Shown in pieces: positions 41,753 through 54,099 of a DNA stretch of 64,000 bases (positions within the stretch are counted from its first letter, which is position 1; every line of letters starts with the position of its first letter). The position numbers were made by a program, and so were the translations under genes. A model generated the notes under the pieces. It did no database searches and was not told where the DNA came from. It saw only the letters and a program-made list of their open reading frames with translations. This stretch comes from Zygnema cylindricum. Its lineage: Eukaryota; Streptophyta; Zygnematophyceae; Zygnematales; Zygnemataceae. The DNA lies in assembly GCA_037447655.1 (NCBI GenBank), contig JBBHKE010000916.1, forward strand, positions 32,151 through 96,150. Reading direction: 5' to 3'.

Positions 41753-42729
41753 CAGGTCCGTTATTAGCGTTATGTTTCCATTCGACCGTGTAATAGCGTA
41801 CATGTGTATTCTATTATGTTAGACGGACCTCAAATACAGTCAAAACGACAACATAATAGAATTAACATTCAACGACTATACAACATGTGTAAGCACGCGA
41901 CAGTTCACTTTCATTTCATACGCAGTTTTTCGCACGTGAACATGCCACGCGTTCACATTATAACACACAAAAACGTACGTCTGAATATATGCGAACGTCT
42001 ACGTCGCATACTCGACTACACGTTAATTCTAAGCGCAGTTTTTAGTGTTGGGTATTGGGTAGTTTCATATCGCGATAATTTCGATATTCGATATATCGAA
42101 TATCGATCGAGCAGATTCCTCGATATATCGTACCGGGACCAACATAAATTATCGCGATATATATCGCAAAAATTGCATATCCGTACAGTCAGAGTATGGA
42201 AAACCGTACAAAAAAGAGTACGGAGAATCGTACGAAAAATCGTACGGATATTTTGCCTCCCCCCCCCCCCACCCCCACTGAGCGCGGGGGGGGGGGGGGT
42301 TTGAAAAAAAATTGTAAAATTTTCATTTTCGATATATCGTCGATACGATATATCGGCGATATATCGCGATAATTTGAAATTCGATATATCGAAGCGATAT
42401 ATCGAATATCGGGTACATGAAATTCGATATATATCGAATATCGGCAATGGGTCCTCGATACCCAACACTAGCAGTTTTATATGCAACCGACATTTGTTCA
42501 TCATACTTCCGTACGATTTTGGATAGCGAAGTACAACGTTTTACGAACAACGACCCTCCGTACACCACACTATTCATAAAATATGTACGGCAACACCATT
42601 TACGCTAATTCACAAGAACCGTAATTAACGTCACGGAAAAAATAGAATCAGTCATTGTATTTCGGGTATCATTGTCAAAATTTTGGGGTGCCGATATAGA
42701 GTAAATGAGTCTAATAACGATTCACGGTG
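41753..42729. mobile_element. Possible long MITE of the TA-flanked family, host of the hAT MITE
   Basis: Left TA-CAGGTCCGTTATTAGCG (41751) and right CTAATAACGATTCACGGTG-TA (ends 42731) resemble the inverted family ends. The 42043-42470 element lies inside. The left end is a poor match, so the boundary is tentative. Confidence 0.4.
42043..42470. mobile_element. hAT-type MITE, 428 bp, with 8-bp target duplication
   Basis: Terminal inverted repeats TAGTGTTGGGTAT / ATACCCAACACTA, flanked by the perfect 8-bp duplication GCAGTTTT (42035-42042 and 42471-42478). An 8-bp duplication and a TAGTG start point to the hAT superfamily. The interior is rich in the palindrome CGATATATCG and contains adjacent C and G runs near 42250-42300. 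No coding capacity. Confidence 0.92.
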
Positions 42730-42835
42730 TACCATGCTACGGCAGCATAGAACAAAGGTACGATTGCCTTAGCGCAATTTATAAATTTCAGAATTTGTAA
42801 TCCTTTGGTTCGTATTATAACGGCGAAAAATACGG

Positions 42836-42985
42836 TAAACCCGTCTATCGCTATTAGTGTTTTCGCCTCTTTAGCGGAACTTTGTCGGTGCGCACATGTT
42901 CGATTTTTGATCGGAGACTGCCAAGCGAAAGGTGAGAATCTTTTTTTTCAATCGTAACCGTTGGATGAAGAAACCTTCAAAGTGT
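42836..42985. mobile_element. Truncated TA-flanked MITE (left half)
   Basis: TAAACCCGTCTATCGCTATTAGTGTTTTCGCC followed by a GCGCACATGTTCG segment like the 63553 element. No right terminus is found. Confidence 0.5.
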
Positions 42986-43079
42986 GCAAGGATTAGGCGG
43001 TGTCTCCATGTAATTGATAATCTGAATAATTATTCTGGACTTTAGTGAAGATTCTCGGTACTACTTTGAAGTGAGAGCG

Positions 43080-43782
43080 TTGTTCCATTAGGCGCTCTCT
43101 GTAAACGTCAAAAATTCGTTTACTGAGGCGATCGTTCCATTGTGTCGGGTCAGTAACCGACATTTGTTTTGCGTGGCACATTTTGATTGGTTCACGTAAT
43201 AGATGAATACGATTCTGGTAATCTTCAAAGAATCTCTGAGAGCAAATTGTGACCACATATTTGTACCAGCGAAAGGTGAAAAGTGACTTGTACGACGTAT
43301 TGAATTAAATATGTACGGGCGGACGAAACGTAAGATATGTAAAAGCGTACGAAAATGTCAGAATGGTTAGTGGATACCAACAGAAGCGTGAAACAATATC
43401 TTCCGTCAAAGATTTTCTTGCGGCTTCCGGTGGCCTCGCATCCTCCCTGGCGGAAGGCACATGTCATATGCGACGTGTACCCATCTGGTCGCGCGGTCGT
43501 CGTGGATATCTGTTCACTTTTCCACGAGGCACGACGGTATTCGTTCAGGCGCTGAGAATTGACCTACTCCGGGTCACTTGTTGCGAACTGGAAGTGTCAG
43601 ACGACGGCGTATCCGATAATGCATCCGACGGTCCACGTTTACGCCCATAAACGTGGAGAATCAAATCCCTCATTCAGTAGCCTTGTTTTTCTGACATTTT
43701 TTTTTCTTTGGTACGGCACTGTACGAAACAGTACGGCTTTCAGTAAACAACGTCATTTTTCCCCTAATGGAACCTTGCCCTG
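43080..43782. repeat. Dispersed repeat R1, copy 2
   Basis: Second copy of the 11318-12012 repeat. It shares the coding-like frame ending TAA at 43648-43650 and the hairpin at 43632-43657. Confidence 0.7.
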
Positions 43783-43799
43783 AGTCAAAATGTGCGAAA

Positions 43800-44235
43800 A
43801 TGAAATCGGAACTTTGGAATGTGACGGTTGTAGACGTGGGTACAGCTTGTGACGATTGAAGACGACTACAAAAACAACGACGACTGTAAACGTTTAGTTT
43901 TTGTGACATTGTAGATGTTTAGGGTTTTCTGACATTGTGACGTCATGCTCATTTGTGACTACGTCGACGTCTCTGATTCAAGAATTTTACGCCCGATTTT
44001 GTTTTTTCTACTTTTCTCACTAGAGTTACCATAAATTTATACATTAAGGTAATCAAAAAAATTACTTTTCAGAGATGTTTCAATTCATATCAGTATTGTC
44101 GTGTCTCACTCTAAAAAGTGTGAGATAAAAGCGATAGTGTGAGAGGGAGAGGGGAGAGCGACGACGGCGTAAAATTCTCCGAAGGACCCATGAATGAAAG
44201 TGGAGGTCCGAGGGTACATATATGCATCGAGGCTC
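43800..44235. repeat. Dispersed repeat R2, copy 1 (inverted relative to 53630-54060)
   Basis: Shares in opposite orientation the blocks AAGGACCCATGAATG, GACATTGTAGATG and TGTAGACG with 53630-54060. Confidence 0.65.
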
Positions 44236-45010
44236 AAAAATATACTCCGCATTGAATATCGAAGAACTGTTCAAAACAGTACAGTACACAACCCTACGTG
44301 GAACCCTCCAAATTGTGGTTTTCAAATTTGTCTGGCGTGACAGCGCGATACACATTTTGAAGCTTCATTCATAAGGTTCCACGTGGATGCAGCTAGTGGC
44401 TTTTCAGTTCTTTATAAACGCGGCAAACGTTTCGAAAGTTTTTTTCCCTGAAATTTTGTGGGAACTTGTTACAACTGGCGAAGTAACGTGTCGCAATGGT
44501 AGTTAAAGATTCGATTTTATGTTTTGCAGGTACGATTATGTACATCTGTACGAAAATGACAAAAGGTATTGTATGTAGTCGTTTGTCTCGTACGATATGA
44601 GTATCTGCGTTCTAAAGAATACCGTTGATGTAGCAGATTCGCGCCCCCCCCGGTGGTTCCCGTTTTCCCCTTCGAAGTTTGAATGCCCTTTCCGCGTGTC
44701 ATCTCTCGTCAGTCGTCGATTCTCGACAGCACGACACAATTGTCTGTACGGCAGTTGGTATGATTGCAAATCCGTTCGGAGATCGAAAGCGGGAACAGTC
44801 GACATCCTGTCACACAGTCACAGAGTCATCGAATTTGTACCGTACTGTACCATTCGGTACAGTATTAAACGGTTCATACTGTACTGTGTACCTTACTGTA
44901 CTATTCTATATTGTACTTTTAGTCTAGACAGCAACGGAATACAAAGTTCAAATTGGAAAACTTTAATGCAGACGACTGCTGCCGATCCTTAGGAGATCCC
45001 TGCTGCAGCC

Positions 45011-48000
45011 ATGGAGGCAAATGAGAACAAGGGGAGTACGCAAAAGGTGAGAAGCCATGGACTAACTGAATCTTATTCATGTTATGAATCATCCATCAGA
45101 TATGATCCGTAGGATCTTCAGTCTGACGTCAGCAAGTTCCACAATTGTCGAGAAAAGCAAGCAGTGAGGAAGAGTTGAAGGAAGAATAGAGTTGGCCACT
45201 GATGATCACTGCTCTTATAATTTTTTAATGAAGGAAACGTGTTTATCCTAAAGCCTGAATCTTTAGTATTGTCATTCATCATCTTACTCCATGGTCCATG
45301 CCAGTTTTCATTGTCTTTATTGGATCTACTTCCTTTCATTTTTGGTTCTTCTCAAAATTCAAATTTGCGGAAGAATCGGAAATCTACATGTTATTATGCC
45401 GTACTGTACACGTATTATGCCGTAAAAATACCTTATAATCTGTATTTAATCTGCATATGATATGCATGTAATCTGCATATACTCTGCAATTTCCATTCTT
45501 TCCGTACATTTGAACTATGGTTCTGACGGCAACGGAACATGTGACGTCATCTTTTCTCACTGTACGGTCTTTTGTACGGTTCTCGCAGGCCGTACAATGG
45601 GGCATCGTGGTGTCTTCCCTCGCACTCTTTTTGTTTTTTGTTACTTACCAGGTAGAAAACCGTTCCCTCCCCATTTTCCAATCTCTCTCTTTCCCTCCAT
45701 TCCTGCCTCTCGCGCTGTTCTCACTCACACGCTCTTCTTGTCCTCTCCCTCTCTCTGATCACTTTTGGAGCTGCTATTGCTTTATTTCATTTTTTAACCC
45801 TTATGCGGTTACCCCGTGTTATACGTATTTAATGGTTAAATATGCGTATAATATGGATTATCCTCATACAACGTTTCCGGACCTTTTTCCACATTTTAAT
45901 TATGTTTTTGAGTAACAAAAGGGTAGGCTTAACCTGCGTAAAAAATGTAAAGGAAACATCTGTGTAAAGAGATCATTCATGTAGAAAAAGCATTCATGAA
46001 TTGTTCATGTAAAAATCATTCATGTATAGTAATCATTTTTGTAAAAAAGTATCAAACTGGTTGATGCAGATGGACTTCAGTTTATCCAATTCTCGATTGC
46101 GACCATTTTTCCGTGGTCCTTCAGTTCCTTCAGTGAGTGTTTCCTGAAGAATATTATTTGTTTGAATAAAATTTTAGGGTTTTATCGTGTCATTTCCTGA
46201 TTCTGTGACTATTTTTTAAAAACACAGTGGAATTCAAATTGTTATTTGTACAAGTGTCTGAATTGCGTCTTCTCTGCTGGTATACATCCATCCAGTTGGT
46301 TAGACTAGGAGAGGAGTTTTTTTTTTTTTTTTTTTTTGAAGGAGCAGCATTGGAGATTGTTTTTTCTTTTTTTGCTCATGGGAGGAGAGGGGGCAGGAGG
46401 AGGAGGGATTGCAGGTCCTTAGCCCGGTGGAGGAGCGCAATAATAGTCGTGCCATGATTACGGAACTGAATGGTAGTCTAGTTTCAAGTCACAAGAGCCT
46501 TACTGCTCTTAATATTAGCGAGTCTTTTACAGACACTAAAACCAATTCAAGCTTGGTTGTCCCCGATAACGTCAATTATACGCTTGACTCGAGTCTCAAT
46601 TCGAGTAATGGAAGCCTTGACATGTCCCTTCGTATATGCGAGAAAGAGAAAGCTTTTCTAAATAGCACTCTCACTACATGTGCGACAAATGTCGCCTCAG
46701 TCTCGGCGAGTCTTCAATTATACAATGATGAGGCGATCCTTTTCAATAATACAATTAGTTCATTAAACGACAAACTCAGTATTTGTGAATCTGACCTCTA
46801 TTCTCTTAAAGAAACTTTGCAAAAGCAAATTGGAAACGTCTCAGAAACGGCCGTTTCTGACTCATCTGTCAAGGAAAATGCACTAAGTCCCGAAAATAGT
46901 CCCAGAAAATCGTCGTCCATCCCATTGGGGGATTCTCTTGAGGCCAATCTCCAAGCTTTAAACAAGGTTAGCAATCTCAGCACTTTATCCAGTTGTTCTT
47001 TTTGACCATTTAAAATTAAAAGCTGTTGTTTTTCTGCTTTATCCGTGCCTTTTTACGTGAGCTTCCGACCATTTTTTTTGCTTGTAAGGGTAATGATACT
47101 ACACCGGCTAGGGCTATTAATGTTAGTAACACTTATTCAATCCGCACTTGTTTCCAACCAAAATGATAAATTAATGTTAGTAAAACTTTATTTCGTTGAG
47201 TGGCCCATACTGAGCCACGTTGCGATAACATAATAAAGTGCACTTAGTACCCAATTCGTTTTAGCACTGATAATTCACTAACTCGAATACGTATATTTAG
47301 TGTAGTTGATTCAAAATCCGCTTTAAACACTAATAATAAAGTAACTTTAACACAGAATTTAGTGTAGTTAATACAAAACCCGCTTTAACACTACTAATGA
47401 ACTAACTTTAACACATAATTTAGTGTAGTTAATTACTAAATCCGCTTCAACATTGATATTCACTACTCTATCAGAGATGTAAGGTGTGGCTGATTGAACC
47501 CAAATTTGTAACAGACATTTAAAAAAAAAAGGCATTCACATTTTTTTTTTCTTTTTTCGAGGTCAAAAAACAGACGCCAGAGAGACCTACGAGGCTACAG
47601 GAGTTGGAGGGAGAGAAAGATACAAACGACCCTGAGGGGAAGAGGGAGGGAGGGCAAAATTTGGAAAAAGAGGGAAGCTCTCTTAAAGAATTGCAGGCTC
47701 GGCTCGAAGAGGCGGAACATGCTTTGCAGGAAATGCAAAAAAGAATGGAGGATTGCGACAAGAAGGTGGGTTTTGCTATCATGTTTTTGGTATAAGTTTT
47801 CATTGCCGTGTTTTTTAGTATACGTTTTCGTTATCATGTTTTCAGTATAGTTTTTGTTATTATGTTTGTGGTATAGGTTTTTGTTGTCATGTATTTAGTA
47901 TACATTTTTTGTTTTCTTATCAAGAAGAGCTGCAATTATTAGGTAGTACTCTAGACGACGCCATTGGAGAGTGTTCAGACAAAACTGCCGTTTTGTTGCA

Positions 48001-48635
48001 GTTATGATACCCTGGTGGGCCAAGTTAGTTATTCTTTGCCTTTTCCCAAAAACGATGATAGCTTGGATTTTAGCTTTAGTGGACTTAAAAGCGCTTTAGC
48101 TCGTTTAATTCAGAAAGAGAAAAATAAGCTATGTTTGCCTGACCTGGTCTGTTCTCTTCAGTGGCGCTTAGCTCATGTTTTAGTGAAAAAACCAAAGCTA
48201 GCCTATTATAAAAAAAAATTGGAGTTGGTCATTTGTCTTCTCTATTCTTAATATACTTATGAATAATGACATACCTTTCCCTTTTCCTTTTTACTTTCCC
48301 TTTTTGTTTGCTTTTTTCTTATGTGGTTTGGAAAAATCAGAGTAGCTGGACGAGTCGGTTGATGCGAGGAAAGTACAATTTGTCTGTTCCCCATCCCATC
48401 CATGCGGGAGATCCCGCCAGCTGGCAGCAGCGTAGTTTCGTGCCACATGGCAGTTACGGATTTGTTCAGTACAGGCATGTGAGATGAGAAACCATTTTCC
48501 TTATTTAGTTTTTAGTTTCCAGTGTTTTTTTTTTTTTTTTTCATTTTTTGTTTTGCACAAGAGACAAGATACCACCTTGTTTGGTTTTGATTGTTTGAGT
48601 GGTTTTTTTTTTTGTGGTTGTGTGTTTTTTTTTTG

Positions 48636-48727
<92 letters not shown>

Positions 48728-48742
48728 TTTTTTTTTTATTTT

Positions 48743-48775
<33 letters not shown>

Positions 48776-51700
48776 TCTTTTATTGTTTATTTTTTTTGTT
48801 TCATTTCGTTTCTTTTTGTTTCGTTTCCTTCGCTTTGTTTTGTGTTTCTGAAATGTCATATTTTTTGAAGTTACTAACCTTGAATAGTGACAACAGTCAC
48901 AAGCTACCGCTATTAGTACATAATTATTTTTTCGCTCTTTAAACCCATTTTTCTTCGTGCACTCTTGTCTGGTAATTAATCCTTCAGTTCAGATAGAAAG
49001 GTAAGATTCCTACCTTTGGATTGGAAATCTCCAAATGAAAATCGGACACTTGTACGCGAAAAAAGTGGTGAAAAAGTAATTAACACTAATAGCGGTACTG
49101 AATATAATCGCATCGAATTTTCAAGAAGTGGTTCTGACAAAGGTAAAAATCCTTTTAACTTTTTTTGCAGTTCCTATCGACTATCTTCCTCTATTATTTT
49201 GATTATGGGTATGGCCGATGTCCATACAATGTCGGTACAATCCATGGGCCATTGTATTTGGCATGGAAACGATGGGGTGAAAATAACCGGAAAGTTATCG
49301 TCTCTTTATGAAAATCACCATGAAGGAGCTCAGGTAATATCTTCTTCACCATGTTTTCTAGGTTTTTGCAATTGCATGTTGCAATATGAAATTAGATAGC
49401 TGACAGTTCGATCGATATTTTTTAATCTGTGCACATATTTTGATAAAAAAAAAATTTCCTAGAATACATTCATGTTGAGGGTATCTTGAAGTTTCTTGTG
49501 TTGAGATCTTTTTCCTCAGTTTACGAGACTGAGTGTTTCTACAGGTACTTCTATTTAATATCTTTCTTATACTTTGTCTCCTGATGTACATCGTGAATCT
49601 CTATTAACGTTTATAACACTAATTCGTGCCCTATTTTTTGCCTTCTGACCACAAAATATCATTTATGGCACCATATTTTTTATTTACTTCGTAACGCTAA
49701 TTTTTAATACACACTTCATTTGAAACTGAATTATGCTCAATACACTAATATAAACCCATTGCTAATAGGTTTTTTTGTGGTTCTGTTCCACTCCGTTGGT
49801 GGTAGTTTTAAGAACATCATTGGAGGAAAATGCTGAATTATGTGGTTTCGTTTTGTTTGCGGTAGTTGTTTAGAACACTTTTCGAGGGAAATGTTGATCT
49901 ATGTGGTTCCGTACCGTACCGTACCGTTGGTGATAGTTGTTTTGAACATTATTGGAGGAAAATGTTGATTTATGTGGTAGTTGTTTAGAACATTATTGGA
50001 GGGAAATGTTGATCTATGTGTTTCCGTTCCGTTCCGTTCTGTTCACAGTACACAGCGGAGCGGCTACAGTGTCATTTGGAGGAGAATACGACTTCCACCG
50101 GTGGATACCTGGTGGGACGTGTCGATGCCGAGGACATAGTACTGTTCCGGGAAGACCCAGGAGCGGTGATTATTCTTTGCCTTCCTCTCTCTCCCTTCCC
50201 CGTTTCCCCATTTCCCCTGTCCCCTTACCCCTTTCCACTTTTTCCCTTTTCCCATTCTCGCCCTATTTCGTCTTTTTTAACTGGTTTTTAAGTGTGGTTT
50301 GTGGATGGAATTTGCGGAACAATTTTTATTTTTCCCCGAGGGTTTTTGATTTCCTGGGGGAATGCAGAGATTGGAGACTTGTTATAATAAGAAAGATTGA
50401 CTGAAGATTTTATTGCGTCCGTCTTTCCTATTGCACCCTCTTTCTTCTATCCCTCCATTCCACCCATTCCATCGATCCATTCCTCCTCCTCCTCATCATC
50501 ATCATCATCATCATCATCATCTTTTTTTAAATAAAAATAAATCGATGATCGATAGATAGTGATAATGGATCAAAATCATAAAAAAAAAAATATTATGTAA
50601 TCATGTTTGTCATGTTTGGTAAATAAATGTCAATGAAATGTCTCCACTCCTCTTTTTCCTTTTCTTTTTCTTTCCATCCTCCCTTTTTTTTTCTTTATGC
50701 AACTCTTCACCCACATTTTGCCTGTTAGAAACATAAACCAACTTTATCCACATTATTTGAAAAGAAAAACCAAACATGATTGGTTGCCTAATTTGGCCTT
50801 AAAAAACATTAAAATGGAACCCATAAAGGAAGGAATTAAAAAAGGATCTAGCAAAGGGGAACCAAATTAAAATTTACAACTCACCAGAAGTCAACGTGGA
50901 TCTGGATGAGATTTGAAGCAACTACTCCGTAAATCAATAAAATAAACCCATTTTTAGGGATTTTGAGGGTTTATAGGGTTTTTTATACTTATAAACTCGT
51001 GAGGTCTATATTATGGTTTTCTTTCCCTTCAGGCCCAGGAACCTCCCTCCTCCTTCCCCAACCAACTGGGTTACTGCTCCGGTCCTCTCCATGGAGAGCA
51101 AGATATCCCTTCGATTCGACAATGGATGACTTACCACCGAGTCTACGCTGGAGCCGATCGATTCGTCTTATATAACGTAGATGCACTAAATGACGAATTA
51201 CGGTCGATTCTCGATCCGCATGTGAAGTCGGGGATGGTGGAGATAGTCGAATTGGAGGCGTTGATGTCTTTTGACTTTTTTTATTTTGGTCAAATGTTGT
51301 TGATATACGATTGTATTGGAAGTTTGGCGATGAAGACAAAATGGGTTTTTTTTTTAGACCTCGACGAGTATTTAGAAGCAATGCCTCCCGCGAGTATTAA
51401 AAGTGTTTTAGAAAAACATGAAAATAACTCGTGGTTGTCTCATGGAGCCCTATGGTGGGACGTGACAAAATGTATAGAGACAAGCGAGGAGGATGGTTTT
51501 TATATGGAAAGAATGGTGTTTAGAAGAGAGAAAATTTATTGTTTCGAGGAGCCCAAACCACCGGATACTCGAGCACTTTGCATAGAATGGAGAGGACACC
51601 GTAAACTTATTTTGAACCCTCGGATGGTCAGTTGTTGCGACCTCTACTTTTACTTTTTATCTTCACCGTCTTCTTCTTTTTTCCTTTTTGATAATGATTT

Positions 51701-52233
51701 TTGACTTCTGCGTTGTTTTCTTCCTTTTATCTTTTCCTTCTTTCTTTTTTCTTTTCTCATTTTTCTTTGTTCTTTGTTCTTTTTTCGGTATCTTTTTTCT
51801 TTTCTTTCTTTCCTTTCCTGTCTTTCTTTTCTTTTCTTTCTTGTCTTTCTTTTCTTTCATTTCTTCCTTTCTTTTCCTTCTTTTTCTTTCTTTCCTTCCT
51901 TTTCTTTCTTTCTTCCTTTTCTTCCTTTTCTTTCTTTTCTTCCTTTTCTCATTTCGTCTTTTGTTCCTTGGTTCTTTTTTTCAGATAACCATGGTTCAAG
52001 TCCATCAGGCGGTTTTATGGGAAGGAGTGGGAGTGGATCTCGATGCAGAGACGGAGCTTCGACACAATCACTTTCGGGGACTGAATGTGAAAGAAGACGG
52101 AAGAAATTGTCGACAAAAATTCTCGAGTTTCGATTTTCCGGAAGGTGCTTCGGTGGAGAATGAAGGATGGTTCAGAGATGATCGATTGGTTCATATTGCT
52201 CGGGAAGTTAAAGAAAGTCCGTTGGCGATTTAA
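45011..52233 (+). CDS. GT92 (DUF23) family glycosyltransferase, type II membrane protein, 9 exons, 703 aa
   Basis: Family relatives in plants include beta-1,4-galactan synthases of the Golgi; the substrate here is unknown. Exons: 45011-45046, 45589-45651, 46415-46966, 47562-47765, 48341-48474, 49171-49333, 50049-50165, 51033-51626, 51985-52233 (2112 nt). The short cytosolic N-terminus MEANENKGSTQK leads to one membrane helix (WGIVVSSLALFLFFVTY, about residues 15-31), a long stalk rich in N-glycosylation sequons (exon 3) and a predicted coiled coil (ELQARLEEAEHALQEMQKRM). The catalytic region has GSYGFVQY, GMADVHT, YCSGPLHGEQDIPSIRQWM, the acidic motif VFFLDLDEYLEAMPP (about residue 535) and a final HNHFR block. 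Intron 5 needs a GC-AG donor to keep frame. The stalk makes it longer than typical plant members. Confidence 0.88.
47297..47480 (+). repeat. About 62-bp tandem repeat in intron 3 of the GT92 gene
   Basis: Units starting TTAGTGTAGTT at 47297, 47359 and 47420, each followed by AAA(A/T)CCGCTT and ACTAACTTTAACACA-like sequence. Confidence 0.8.
47924..48205 (+). pseudogene. TsaD/Gcp-like (tRNA threonylcarbamoyladenosine) gene fragment in GT92 intron 4
   Basis: A relic of a TsaD-family gene, whose products help form t6A37 in tRNA. Frame 1 reads EELQLLGSTLDDAIGECSDK (47924-47983), the family's LG.TLDDA.GEA.DK block, continues to a TGA at 48005, then YPGGPS and a TAG at 48026. After a frameshift near 48026 another frame reads SLPFPKND, then SLDFSFSGLKSALARLIQKE and DLVCSLQWRLAHVLVKK, matching the FSFSGLK block and the helix after it. 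The fragment covers about 90 codons of the C-terminal half without introns, which suggests a retrocopied or translocated piece. It lies wholly inside a GT92 intron, same strand. Confidence 0.82.
48639..48774 (+). repeat. Very long poly-T tract in GT92 intron 5
   Basis: An uninterrupted run of 88 T (48639-48726) followed by T with rare G or A to 48774. Length is prone to sequencing error. Confidence 0.9.
48907..49095. mobile_element. TA-flanked MITE in GT92 intron 5, copy C
   Basis: Ends CCGCTATTAGTACATAATTA and the inverted form (TAATTAACACTAATAGCGG), flanked by TA at 48905-48906 and 49096-49097. It ends 75 bp before exon 6. Confidence 0.85.
50489..50521 (+). repeat. (CAT)n microsatellite in GT92 intron 7
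   Basis: About ten CAT units. Confidence 0.9.
51660..51983 (+). repeat. Pyrimidine-rich (TTTCTTTTC)n tract in GT92 intron 8
   Basis: About 300 bases of C and T ending at the exon 9 acceptor, an extreme polypyrimidine tract. Confidence 0.9.
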
Positions 52234-53629
52234 GCTTTTTGAAAGGTTTTATATTTATTTGTTTCCCAGCTGGGGAAGGTTTTTTGACGTTTTAAGCTTT
52301 CGAAAGGGTTTATATTTATTCGTTTTTTGGTTTTTTTTGCGATTTTTTTCCGTTGTGCACATGTGCGACTTCGGTCGGAGGAAATAAAAAAAGATTTTGT
52401 AGACCGGAGATTACTTTAGTGTCAGAATTTTTACTGGTGTAGGTCAAAATAAAAAAAGTTCGTCATTCAAAGTCGGTTGTAGTTTTCAATAAATTGGAAA
52501 CTAGTGAAGTTTCTATTGAAAGTTTCAGAGTGTTAAGTAGTAAAACTCGACGAGAAACTTTCACCGGGCGCTTATTTTTTCCTGTATTCCTTACAAGGCT
52601 GTAAATTAAATACTCCTTCTCACTGCATTTGACCCCCTTGCAATCTATATGTACTTCCCTCCATTCACTTTCAGGTGCCATCATTATCGAGTGTTTAATT
52701 TTTTTTTGGCTCGGAGGATGGTTAATAAAATTCCTTTTTCTTTGTCAAACTGTAATGAGAATCGCAGCGTTTTATTTGGTATGTATCGTTTCTATTTACT
52801 GCAGCATTTGGATTTTGTCTATTCCAACGTCTTCAAAAAAAATGGTCAATCTTCAAAATTATTAGGCTACCGTTTCATAAGCTACGCCGTTTTTTGCTTG
52901 GAGGGTACATTTAACCACAGACTTCCAGTTATATTTGGCGGTTATCCCAAGGCAATGTTGAGGAGCGAATCCTGACCGTCTGATTGACCTTTTTTGGGTA
53001 GGAATAAAGGTATATACCGATCGGCATTAGTGCCTCAATGTCTCTTTTTTTTGTGTCCTAGAGTGATGTTTCCTCCTTTCACCATCATTCCAGAAACTGT
53101 TGAGATTATTGACCAGCTGCTTATATTTAAGCTCGTTTGGCTTATATGGTCGGAAGGTTACAAAAAGAAACTCAGAAACCGAGGTTTTTTTAGGCTTTCT
53201 TCACTTTGTTTCTATACGCTGCCAAACAATATCAATAAGAGAAATTCATTGTTGGCGGTGTGCTCATGTGTTTAAGTAAGGGTTTTTTCCCGTCGTTCTC
53301 ACAGAAAATGGGACTTATAACAAGAAAGTCCTACGCCGTTCTAAAAATGGGCAAAAATCAAAGTACATTTTGCATCCTATTGAAACATTGAACGTAATTC
53401 AATTTGGCGTTATTATCTTTTCAACCCACTTCCACATCACGCCAGCTCATTGTCACACTTCTAACAAAAGCGACGCGCGAGGTGATTTTATTTAAAGTAA
53501 TAGCCAATCGACGAATAGGAAACGTTATTCCACACAGTAAATGTCTAGCGCGAGGGAGAGTACACGCCATTTTTTTCGCTGCTCGTCAAGCACATGTACG
53601 TACGAAAATGACAAGCATGTACATTAAAA

Positions 53630-54060
53630 ATTTCCTAAGGGTCTCAGACTGCCACTTCCATTCATGGGTCCTTTGCAAAAGTTTATGTCGTCCTCGTCTC
53701 TCCCAATCTTTCTCACTCAACCACTCCCCTTTCTCTCTTCTTTGAATGAAATACAACAACAATGGTATAAAATGAAAGAGCTTCTTTTTTCTTTTTTTTT
53801 TAATACATTTGGTCGTAATTTGATGGCATATTGAGTGATAAAAGATAAAAAAAAAAAATCGTGAAGCCCTGGCTAAAAGTTTACGTACTAATGATGACAT
53901 AAGATAGCATGACTTCTCAATGTCACAAAACCCTAAGCATCTACAATGTCACAAAAAACTCAGCGTCTACAACCGTCGCCATTTTAGTAGACGTCATCAA
54001 CTTTCAAAAGTTCCGTAATCGCCTACAACTGCCGCACATTTTGTAGACGTCTACAATTGT
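53630..54060. repeat. Dispersed repeat R2, copy 2
   Basis: Inverted counterpart of 43800-44235: CATTCATGGGTCCTT, CATCTACAATGTC and CGTCTACA blocks in order. Confidence 0.65.
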
Positions 54061-54099
54061 TATATATTTAAAGTAACGAGGGCCCAACTGACGATTTCA

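Noticed and set aside
41388-41822. 144-codon plus frame
   Set aside because: It begins with TTG, matches nothing I recognise and lies between repeats.
48266-48487. Exon 5 of GT92 ending at the GT donor after CAT (48477)
   Set aside because: It would shift exon 6 into a stop-containing frame and disrupt the conserved spacing.
48591-48868. Poly-Phe and poly-Lys frames of 86-115 codons
   Set aside because: They are direct translations of the T tract on either strand.
51663-51988. Phe/Ser-rich and Lys-rich frames
   Set aside because: Compositional reads of the pyrimidine tract in GT92 intron 8.
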